Below, piece after piece: positions 42,574-50,669 of a DNA stretch of 64,000 nt. The stretch's first letter is position 1. Each line of letters begins with the position of its first letter. The position numbers and the translations under genes are program-made. This DNA is from Wolfiporia cocos (taxonomy: Eukaryota; Basidiomycota; Agaricomycetes; Polyporales; Phaeolaceae), in assembly GCA_029448655.1 (NCBI GenBank), contig JACCLO010000004.1, positions 62,001-126,000 on the forward strand, written 5' to 3'. The notes beneath the pieces are model-generated. The model was not told the origin of the DNA and did not search any database. It was given only the letters and a program-made list of their open reading frames with translations.

Positions 42574-44568
42574 TCCTCCACCTCCTCCGTCAGCACTCCT
42601 CTCGCCCCCCGCAAGATGCGCCTCCGCTCAGAAGGCCCGGTGACACCGGTAGCTGGTCCCTCGGGAACTCAGCAACTGGTGACACTGGAGCACCTAAGCG
42701 AGGAAGAGGAAGAGGAAGAGGAAGAGGAAGAAGACGTACAGGAGTTCGTTCCCCCGCAAAGGGACTCTCCGACCAACCCCATGGGTACACGCCCAGGCAC
42801 CCCCATTGCCGGTTATCCCCCGGCTCGTCGCACCCGCCCAATCGGGCCCGCCACCACTCTGGAAATGGAGTTCTCCGGACCAATACGGCAGACCAACGCC
42901 GTGGTCGAAAACCAACTCAAGGCGTACCTCCCCGAGGGGGAACACCACAAGGTGGATGGGTCCCTACATGGGCCGATCATCGACGCCGCCATACAACGAA
43001 GTGCGGCCATCTCCCACGACACCACTGACACCCTCGGTCGAATGGTGCACGCTCGCCTGGAGCGAATCCACGGCAGAATCGACTCCCTGGTTGGGCAATC
43101 CAGGGCAATCGAACAAAAAGCCCAAGACGAGCTACACGAGGCGGTCAATTCGGTCCGCAACGAGGTCTTGTCCACTCTGGTGGACCTCGGCAAGGAACTC
43201 CGACAGGAGTACACCGCCAAGTTCACCACGCTGGAAAAGGAGCTCCGGAAGGACTACCGGTCCCGCCTGGACGACCTCGAGGATGCCTTCGCCGAGCGCA
43301 TGGAGAAGGTTGACGAGGAACTCCGGAGGATTCGCAAGAATCCCTCCGTTCCCAACCCTCCCGGTGTTCGCACGCCCCCGGCAGACCCACCAGCAGCCCC
43401 CGGTAATGCTCAAACCCGAGCAGCCGATGCCGCTGCCGCCGCACAAGCTGCAGCCGCCGCTGCAGCAGCCGTCGCCCCGCAGATTCCAGGTCTGCCTCAA
43501 AACCTGAAAATTCCCCCTCCCCCCGAATTCTCTGGGTCATCTGGAAAGGTGACTGCACAGGAATGGGTGGAGAAGATGGGCCTGTACTTCGGAACGCTCA
43601 GGGTCTACGACGACCATGACCGTATCACCACGGCCCTCTTCCGCGTCACAGGGGACGCATACAAGTTTTTCTCGCCTCTCATCAAGAAGGCAGGAAACGG
43701 TGAACCTCTCGGCACCTGGGAGGACTTCACCAAATCCGTAATGGTGCAATATGGGAAGATGACGGATAAGGAGATCGCGAAGAAGGAAATTCGCGGCTAC
43801 TACGGCACGAAGGGCAAGGAACTGGCAGAATCAAACTATTTCAATTACTGCGAACGGTTCCGCACCCTCGGCCGACTCTCCGAAACCGCCAACGAGACTC
43901 TGGTGTGGGAATTCACCGAGACTCTCCCCGAAAAGGTCAAGGACACCTTGAACGTCCTTGGTAAGACCCCATTCTTCAAGGCCCCAACCGACATCGAGCC
44001 CCTCATCGACTTCGCCCTGGAAATGTACCAAACGTCATATCCAGACAAGATCAAGGGCTCGATCTTCGAGAAGGCCAGCAAGAAGGACTCGGCACCTGCC
44101 GAAAAGAAGGAGACGTCCTCCGCTTCTGCAAAGAAGTCGGAGAAAAAGAAGGACAAGGGAAAGGCGCCCGCCAAAGCCCCCGCCGACACCACCAACGCCG
44201 TCTGCACATACTGCAAGCAGACAGGACATTACTTCAACAAATGTCCTAAGCTTGCGGCAGACAAGGCCGCGGGAACATTCGTGCCTGCCGCTCAGCGGGC
44301 CGAGCAACAAAGGGCGAAGGATGCAGCCGCCGCGTCTGGAAAGACCACGGCTGCTCCTTCGGGTAGTGGAAAGGGACAGGCTTCTGGCAAGAAGCCGTAC
44401 TCGGCGCCCCCCGCGGATGGCAAGACGTATCGTGCCCGAACGATCTGGGAAGAAGTAACGGCTGACTCAAGCTCAGCAGGACCCTCGGACCCCGCCACCA
44501 CCGTCGCCAATGTCGGGACCATCTCGGTTCCCCTCGCCCCAACCACACGTCTCGAAGACGTTCTGTGA
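42574..44568 (+). CDS. Fam1 Gag (copy 1D), intact
   Basis: 664 residues from MSSTSSVSTPL. Residues ~45-60 are an acidic E-run of variable length between copies. Residues ~85-135 are hypervariable between copies. Residues ~165-270 are a coiled coil (DDLEDAFAERMEKVDEELRR), followed by an alanine-rich linker, then a retrotransposon capsid-like domain (PEFSGSSGKVTAQEW, WEDFTKSVMVQYG, LVWEFTETLPEK), a basic K/A/P-rich stretch, and a CCHC knuckle CTYCKQTGHYFNKC at 544-557. It forms the virus-like particle and binds RNA. An ATG at 42529 is in frame in 1D and 1E only and would add 15 residues; MSSTSS is the start kept in all copies. Confidence 0.94.
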   Translation, partial: SSTSSVSTPLAPRKMRLRSEGPVTPVAGPSGTQQLVTLEHLSEEEEEEEEEEEDVQEFVPPQRDSPTNPMGTRPGTPIAGYPPARRTRPIGPATTLEMEFSGPIRQTNAVVENQLKAYLPEGEHHKVDGSLHGPIIDAAIQRSAAISHDTTDTLGRMVHARLERIHGRIDSLVGQSRAIEQKAQDELHEAVNSVRNEVLSTLVDLGKELRQEYTAKFTTLEKELRKDYRSRLDDLEDAFAERMEKVDEELRRIRKNPSVPNPPGVRTPPADPPAAPGNAQTRAADAAAAAQAAAAAAAAVAPQIPGLPQNLKIPPPPEFSGSSGKVTAQEWVEKMGLYFGTLRVYDDHDRITTALFRVTGDAYKFFSPLIKKAGNGEPLGTWEDFTKSVMVQYGKMTDKEIAKKEIRGYYGTKGKELAESNYFNYCERFRTLGRLSETANETLVWEFTETLPEKVKDTLNVLGKTPFFKAPTDIEPLIDFALEMYQTSYPDKIKGSIFEKASKKDSAPAEKKETSSASAKKSEKKKDKGKAPAKAPADTTNAVCTYCKQTGHYFNKCPKLAADKAAGTFVPAAQRAEQQRAKDAAAASGKTTAAPSGSGKGQASGKKPYSAPPADGKTYRARTIWEEVTADSSSAGPSDPATTVANVGTISVPLAPTTRLEDVL

Positions 44569-47500
44569 AGAACACACCAGCCCCGCAGCGGCTGGGAGTG
44601 TACAGCGCCCCGAAGAAGCGCACCTCTACGAAGAGGCTTCACAGAGACCCCTTATCTTGTGGGAAGATAAGGCGGTCGTACGTCACCCGGTATCCCATCT
44701 CGGTATATTCGGTAACTCGGCAATGGACTTTGCCCGGAGGACAAGGACACTAGCTACACGTGCCCCTCCTGTAAAATACTTTTATCCTGACCCGCTCGCG
44801 TCGAAGTTTTTCACTTTGTATAATGTACATGGAAACGATTCTCGAGACGACAATAAATCGTTCTCTATCGAAGTGGAACTGTGGGTATATGGAAAGAAAG
44901 TAAACGCCATGGCATTAATCGACACCGGTGCATCAATAAGCGTCATAGATAAGAAACTCGTCCATGAGGAAAAGTTAGTCACTCAGAAACTACCTTCACC
45001 TCTCGAGATTCGCAACGCCGACGGTACCTCTAATACCGCCGGTAATATCAATATGGCAGTAAAAGCTTATATGGTGCACGAGGAACACAAGTCCACCGAA
45101 TTCTTGTACGTAATGGACGTACAGAATGCGGATGTGATCCTCGGATATGACTGGTTCCTGAAACACAACCCGGACTTCAACTGGCCGGAAGGAACCTTCA
45201 CATATCGGTGTACGGAAAAATGCAAACATGGCAAACGGGTTTCGATTTCTGAGGAAGAGGACGAAATCGAACCCCGCAACATCTATCAGATCATCAATGA
45301 CTTTCCAATAGATTTTCTCGGCTTAGAGGAGCCGGAGAATCCCTTTGTCGCTTGGGTGAACACCTTTGACGAAGGAACGGAACTCCTTATCGATGCCATT
45401 CAGTCGATAACGGAGAAGTCGGATGATGAATTCCTGACAGATGCGGATCTCCAGAAATGGAAATCCTTGGTTCCGGAGGAATACCAGGAGTTTGGCCCCA
45501 CGGTATTTTCTCAACGCGCATCCGAAAGGATGCCCGAACGGAAACCATACGATCACGCCATCGACTTCCCCGATGACGCGATACTACCGCCCCCGAGTAA
45601 GGCATACAAAATGTCTCCTCAGGAAGCGAACTCGCTAGATCAGTGGATCCAGGAAGAGCTACGGAAGGGCTACATCCGACACTCGAAATCCCCGATCGCG
45701 AGCCCGGTCTTCTTCGTCCCTAAAAAAGACGGCGGAGCCCGAATGGTAGTCGATTACCGAAAAGTAAACGACTTGACCATTAAAAACAGGTACCCTCTCC
45801 CACGCATAGACGAGCTTATCGATAAGCTTAGCCAGGCTTCGATATTTACGAAGCTCGACTTGCGTTGGGGTTACAACAACGTAAGAATCAAGGAGGGAGA
45901 TGAATGGAAGACCGCATTCATTACGCCTAACGGCCTTTACGAAGCTGTAGTCATGTACTTCGGTTTTTGTAATGCACCCAGCACGTTCCAACACATGATG
46001 AACGATATCCTAGGTGACCTTATCAGAGAAGGAAAGGTCATTGTCTACCTAGACGACATCCTTGTGTTCGGAAACGACCTGTTGGAACACCGTCGTATTG
46101 TCAAGCAAGTATTACAAATCTTGCAAGACAACGACTTGTTCGCGAAGCCTGAAAAGTGCTTCTTCGAACAAAGCAGTATTGAATACCTGGGAATGATCAT
46201 TTCCAAAGGAAAAGTCGAAATGGACCCTAAGAAGGTAGCCGGTGTCATGGACTGGCCTACACCTGCCAAGGTGAAGGACGTCCAGGCCTTTGTTGGCTTC
46301 GCCAACTACTACCGGCGGTTCATTAAAGACTTCTCCAAAGTGGTTAAGCCGTTAACCGAACTGTCCAAGAAAAACACGCAATGGAACTGGGGACCCGAAC
46401 AAGCGGAAGCCTTCCAAACTCTCAAGGAAGCTTTCACATCGGCTCCAATACTCCGGATCCCAGATCAGGAGTCCCCGTTCCGCGTGGAAGCGGATTCTTC
46501 CGATTACGCAACTGGTGCGGTGCTATCACAATACTCTTCGGAGGATAAGCTCTGGCACCCGGTAGCTTTTTACTCGAAATCTCTATCAGCACCCGAAAGG
46601 AACTATGAGATTTACGACAAGGAATTGCTCGCAATCATCCGCGCTCTAGAGGAATGGAGACATTACCTCGAAGGACATCCACACAAGTTTGAAGTATGGT
46701 CGGATCATCTCAATCTGACATATTTCAAATCGGCACAACGGCTAACCCGGAGACAGGCACGTTGGAGTCTTTACCTGACAAGGTTCAACTTCACCATGTG
46801 CCACAAACCCGGTAAAACAATGCTTACGGCTGATCCTCTGTCACGGAGGCCAGACCATGAAGAGGGGGTGGAACTCGACAATCGCGATCAAATTTTGCTG
46901 AAACCGGAATACTTTACGGTTAGGGCGCTAGAAGCGTCACAGCAGGAGATACAATCAGGCGACGAGGACCTCCTCCGACAAATCCGACAAGCCCTCATGG
47001 ACGATCAAATTACCAAGGATTACCAGGAACTACTGAAAAGTGGTCCCAAGGAATTCGGTAAAGATCTCCAGGAATGGAACATGGAGGCCGGATTACTCCT
47101 CAGACGAGGAAAAGTGTACGTTCCAAAAGAGCCTAAGGAATTGCGCACGAAGATTCTGGAGTTACATCATGACCATGTGACGGCCGGACACTTCGGACGA
47201 TGGAAGACCTATGAACTTCTATCACGTAATTACTGGTGGCCTGGAATGACCACGATGGTAAAGCAATACGTGGAAGGTTGTGACACATGTCAACGCATGA
47301 AGAACCACAACCAGACCCCGTACGGACCCCTGCAACCGCTCCCAGTTCCGGAAGCACCTTGGGACACCGTCACAATTGACCTTATCGTCCACCTACCGCC
47401 CAGCGGCGAATTGAAACAATTCAATGCTATTATGGTAATAGTGGACCGGCTTACCAAACGAGCACACTTCATTCCCACGTCAGACAAGATAACGGCAAAA

Positions 47501-49045
47501 GAATTAGCGAACCTCCTGTACCTTCGGATTTATCCGAACCACGGACTTCCGAAACAAATCATTTCGGATAGAGGCCCGCAATTCGCAGCCGCCTTATTCA
47601 AGGGATGGTGTGAGCAATTGGGAATCCAACGGTCAATGACAACCGCCTATCACCCGCAAGCGGATGGCCAGACGGAGAGAGTTAACCAGATCCTGGAACA
47701 ATATCTTAGATGTTACATCGATGTTATTCAGAAGGATAACTGGTCATGGTTTCTCCCAACGGCTGAATTCGCGTACAACAACGCGGCTAGTGAGACAACA
47801 AAGAATAGTCCATTCTTTGTCGAACTAGGAAGGCACCCTAATGCAGGACCCACAAATTTACGTCCAACACCATACACGGACCTAAATGTCATTGCTTACG
47901 AACGATGGTCAGCACAAGAACAAGCTAAGGCAGCAATGAAATTGGCTGCCGAACGCTGGTCTTGGTACTACGATCAACATAAGCGCTCGGTACCGTTTAA
48001 AGTCGGCGACAAAGTTCTCGTTGACGCCCGAAGCTGGCAAGACTCCGAAAGAAGTCTTAGTCCACGCTATTTGGGACCATTTAGGATAATTGAACAATTA
48101 TCTCCGGTCACCTTTAGGGTACACATGGACGAGCAATACAGGGCTTACCACCCAGTATTCCACGCTTCCAAGTTGGTCATGTACAAGGACCCGGTGCATC
48201 AGAAAAAACCAGAGCCTCAACCAGAAATGGTCGACGGCGAGGAGTTATGGGAAGTCGAGAAGATCTTAGATCATCGTCTCCGCGCAGGAAGGGTTGAATA
48301 CAGAATCCGTTGGAAGGGATTCGGTATCAATGACGACTCCTGGGTACGCGAAGCGGATCTCGACTCGGCATACGACATTTTGCAGGAATACAAGGCTTCA
48401 CACCCTATTCCAATGCAGGATGTCCCCCTCAGGCGATCAGCTAGAAGGAAAGAAGCAGTTCATGTCTTCGACCCTGACAGCGACGACTGGGAAGCCGACG
48501 AATGCACGTGGCCAGACGATTGGCCGCAGTATCGCGAAGAATTTGCGAAGGATCCTAAGCAACGCATGGTTAGACACCCCGACGGGGGATGGATGTCAGC
48601 AGACATTAACCAAAACGCGGATTTGAAAATCGTAGTCGGTGAAGGCGGCCGAATGCCGGAAAAAGGAACCAAGGACTCGGTTGGGTTTGACCTGTACACT
48701 GCAACAGGCGACGTTCTGCCAGCTCACGGGCAGACAGAATACAACACCAAACTGAAAATCCAGGTACCTTTCGGCACTTACGGACGTATCGCCCCCCGCT
48801 CTAGTCTCGCACGCAAAGGCATAGACGTAATGGGTGGCGTTATCGACCACGATTATCAAGGCGAAGTAATCATCATTCTCCGGAATCACTCCGACATATC
48901 CATCGATATTCGGGCCGGCGATAAGATTGCCCAGCTAATCTGCGAAGTTGCAAAGGACCCGCATATTACGCTACACGGAAAATCTTACTTTGAAAAGATT
49001 AAATCCGAGCGCGGTACTGGTGGATTCGGCTCCACAGGAAAGTAA
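44510..49045 (+). CDS. Fam1 Pol: PR-RT-RH-IN-chromodomain-dUTPase (copy 1D), intact
   Basis: 1511 residues from the first ATG; the frame opens at 44462, so about 105 nt overlap gag. It is +1 relative to gag (1936 nt offset), implying a +1 shift or restart. Protease LIDTGAS with D138. RT with YLDD at 513-516. RNase H around [10 protein letters not shown] (~662). Integrase zinc module from H886 (HHDHVTAGH...CDTC), catalytic D957, D1020 and E1056 (35 residues apart). Chromodomain 1246-1296 with aromatic WEVEKIL and RWKGF, expected to read methylated histone H3 in chromoviruses. dUTPase ~1380-1511 with motifs SVGFDLYT, PRSSLARKG, GVIDHDYQGEV, GDKIAQLI and GTGGFGSTG. All catalytic residues that I can check are present. 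Confidence 0.95.
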   Translation: MSGPSRFPSPQPHVSKTFCEEHTSPAAAGSVQRPEEAHLYEEASQRPLILWEDKAVVRHPVSHLGIFGNSAMDFARRTRTLATRAPPVKYFYPDPLASKFFTLYNVHGNDSRDDNKSFSIEVELWVYGKKVNAMALIDTGASISVIDKKLVHEEKLVTQKLPSPLEIRNADGTSNTAGNINMAVKAYMVHEEHKSTEFLYVMDVQNADVILGYDWFLKHNPDFNWPEGTFTYRCTEKCKHGKRVSISEEEDEIEPRNIYQIINDFPIDFLGLEEPENPFVAWVNTFDEGTELLIDAIQSITEKSDDEFLTDADLQKWKSLVPEEYQEFGPTVFSQRASERMPERKPYDHAIDFPDDAILPPPSKAYKMSPQEANSLDQWIQEELRKGYIRHSKSPIASPVFFVPKKDGGARMVVDYRKVNDLTIKNRYPLPRIDELIDKLSQASIFTKLDLRWGYNNVRIKEGDEWKTAFITPNGLYEAVVMYFGFCNAPSTFQHMMNDILGDLIREGKVIVYLDDILVFGNDLLEHRRIVKQVLQILQDNDLFAKPEKCFFEQSSIEYLGMIISKGKVEMDPKKVAGVMDWPTPAKVKDVQAFVGFANYYRRFIKDFSKVVKPLTELSKKNTQWNWGPEQAEAFQTLKEAFTSAPILRIPDQESPFRVEADSSDYATGAVLSQYSSEDKLWHPVAFYSKSLSAPERNYEIYDKELLAIIRALEEWRHYLEGHPHKFEVWSDHLNLTYFKSAQRLTRRQARWSLYLTRFNFTMCHKPGKTMLTADPLSRRPDHEEGVELDNRDQILLKPEYFTVRALEASQQEIQSGDEDLLRQIRQALMDDQITKDYQELLKSGPKEFGKDLQEWNMEAGLLLRRGKVYVPKEPKELRTKILELHHDHVTAGHFGRWKTYELLSRNYWWPGMTTMVKQYVEGCDTCQRMKNHNQTPYGPLQPLPVPEAPWDTVTIDLIVHLPPSGELKQFNAIMVIVDRLTKRAHFIPTSDKITAKELANLLYLRIYPNHGLPKQIISDRGPQFAAALFKGWCEQLGIQRSMTTAYHPQADGQTERVNQILEQYLRCYIDVIQKDNWSWFLPTAEFAYNNAASETTKNSPFFVELGRHPNAGPTNLRPTPYTDLNVIAYERWSAQEQAKAAMKLAAERWSWYYDQHKRSVPFKVGDKVLVDARSWQDSERSLSPRYLGPFRIIEQLSPVTFRVHMDEQYRAYHPVFHASKLVMYKDPVHQKKPEPQPEMVDGEELWEVEKILDHRLRAGRVEYRIRWKGFGINDDSWVREADLDSAYDILQEYKASHPIPMQDVPLRRSARRKEAVHVFDPDSDDWEADECTWPDDWPQYREEFAKDPKQRMVRHPDGGWMSADINQNADLKIVVGEGGRMPEKGTKDSVGFDLYTATGDVLPAHGQTEYNTKLKIQVPFGTYGRIAPRSSLARKGIDVMGGVIDHDYQGEVIIILRNHSDISIDIRAGDKIAQLICEVAKDPHITLHGKSYFEKIKSERGTGGFGSTGK

Positions 49046-49071
49046 TCGTTCCATTAGGGACAATGAAACCT

Positions 49072-49081
49072 GAAGAGGGGG
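49072..49081 (+). other. Polypurine tract, copy 1D
   Basis: GAAGAGGGGG then TAA then the LTR at 49085. Confidence 0.87.
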
Positions 49082-49084
49082 TAA

Positions 49085-49783
49085 TGTCACAGATTTGGGA
49101 CATGCCACTATTTTTCCCGTATTTTTACCTATTTATCTGGTATTTCTACGACCTTGTAGACATTTACGCTGCCAAGCGCTCGTCTACACGTACACGCAAC
49201 CAAACAACACGTACACAACGCGGTATACGTCCACCTGTCATAACAACACGTACATAACACGTTTGTACGCGTCAATGACTCAGCGGACTAACCTCCGGTG
49301 TCACGCGCCTTACTCATATCCCGGTACCGGGCTATGTCAGTACAATTGGATAAGCGGCCCGCTCGTTATCACATGCCAATGCCCTCACGATTACTCATAT
49401 TCCGATACCGGTATATAAGAATCACATGCATGGCTTACTAACGTAGCTACAGCCACTTCCACAACATGGACCTACGGTCCAAACAAACGATCTTACTGGT
49501 GCGGCCATTACCGGCGCACATGGTCTATTGTAGTTTACGACTTAACCATATTAGTTATGTCTGCGCACAGACCACCTTTATGTTTGGTTCCCTTACCGGT
49601 AACCAAACAAAGCATGTATATAAGTAGGGCTATCACTGCGGATAAGCCTTAGATTTGTTCTCTGCATTCGCACAGTCACATATCATCTCTGCTTGCGCCC
49701 ACTAGTCTCCTCACCAACCTTCTGCAACTCCTTCAAGTCGCCTACAAGGTTATAGTGTGAGTCCCACAGTCTAGTCTGTGTCA
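49085..49783 (+). repeat. Copy 1D 3' LTR, 699 bp
   Basis: Reads identical by eye to 39782-40480, including copy-specific bases such as CTGCCAAGCGCTCGTC and CATATTCCGATACCGG. Followed by ATACG. Confidence 0.96.
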
Positions 49784-49932
49784 ATACGGGAAAAATAGTG
49801 GCATGTCCCAAATCTGTGACATTACCCCCTCTTCAGGTTTCATTGTCCCTAATGGAACGATTACTTTCCTGTGGAGCCGAATCCACCAGTACCGCGTTCG
49901 GATTTAATCTTTTCAAAGTAAGATTTTCCGTG
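49784..49932 (-). mobile_element. Displaced 3' end of copy 1B (pol tail, PPT, LTR start)
   Basis: Minus strand, right to left: CACGG (49932-49928), the last 21 pol codons with dUTPase motif V and stop (49861-49863), PPT (49825-49834) and the first 38 bp of an LTR (49821-49784), which 1D interrupts. It is exactly what 1B lacks at 26448. Confidence 0.92.
49825..49834 (-). other. Polypurine tract of the displaced 1B 3' end
   Basis: Minus-strand GAAGAGGGGG followed by TAA and TGTCAC. Confidence 0.82.
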
Positions 49933-50630
49933 TGACACAGACTAGACTGTGGGACTCACACTATAACTTTGTTAGCGACTTGAAGGAGTTGCTGGAAGTT
50001 GGTGAGGAGGCTAGTGGGCGCAAGCAGAGATGTTATGTTACTGTGCGAATGCAGAGAACAAATCTAAGGCTTATCCGCAGTGATAGCCCTACTTATATAC
50101 ATGCTTTGTTTGGTTACCGGTAAGGGAGCCAAACATGAAGGTGGTCTGTGCGCAGACATAACTGATACAGCTAAGTCGTAAACTACAGTAGACCATGTGC
50201 GCCGGTAATGGCCGCACCAGTAAGAAGCGTTGTTTGGACCGTAGGTCCATGTTGTGATAGTGGCGTTGCTACGTTAGTAAGCCATGCACGTGATAACTAT
50301 ATACCGGTATCGGGATATGAGTAATACTAAGGGCATTGGCATGTGATAACGAGCGGGCCGCTTATCCAATTGTAGTGACATAGCCCGATAACGGGATATG
50401 AGTACAGCGCGTGACACCGGAGGTTAGTCCGCTGAGTCATTGACGCGTACAAACGTGTTATGTACGTGTTGTTATGACAGGTGTACGTATACCGCGTTGT
50501 GTACGTGTTGTTTGGTTGCGTGTACGTGTAGACGGGCGCTTAGCAGCGTAAACGTCTACAAGGTCGTAGAAATACCAGATAAATAGGTAAAAATACGGGA
50601 AAAATAGTGGCATGTCCCAAATCTGTGACA
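49933..50630 (-). repeat. Copy 1E 3' LTR, 698 bp
   Basis: Minus-strand TGTCACAG (50630) to TGTGTCA (49933). It shares distinctive variants with the 1C 5' LTR, for example CCGTTATCGGGC and AACGCTTCTTACTGG, as expected if both are LTRs of one original insertion. Confidence 0.93.
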
Positions 50631-50633
50631 TTA

Positions 50634-50643
50634 CCCCCTCTTC
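50634..50643 (-). other. Polypurine tract, copy 1E
   Basis: Minus-strand GAAGAGGGGG, then TAA and the LTR. Confidence 0.85.
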
Positions 50644-50669
50644 AGGTTTCATTGTCCCTAATGGAACGA

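Larger units (their letters stand above)
39782..49783 (+). mobile_element. Fam1 copy 1D, intact chromovirus, 10,002 bp
   Basis: Reference copy. 5' LTR 39782-40480, PBS, leader, ORF1, gag, pol, PPT, 3' LTR 49085-49783. Target duplication ATACG at 39777-39781 and 49784-49788, inside another Fam1 LTR. Both LTRs are 699 bp and read as identical by eye. ORF1, gag and pol have no stop or frameshift. This is the youngest and likeliest functional copy. No env-like gene follows pol. Confidence 0.96.
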
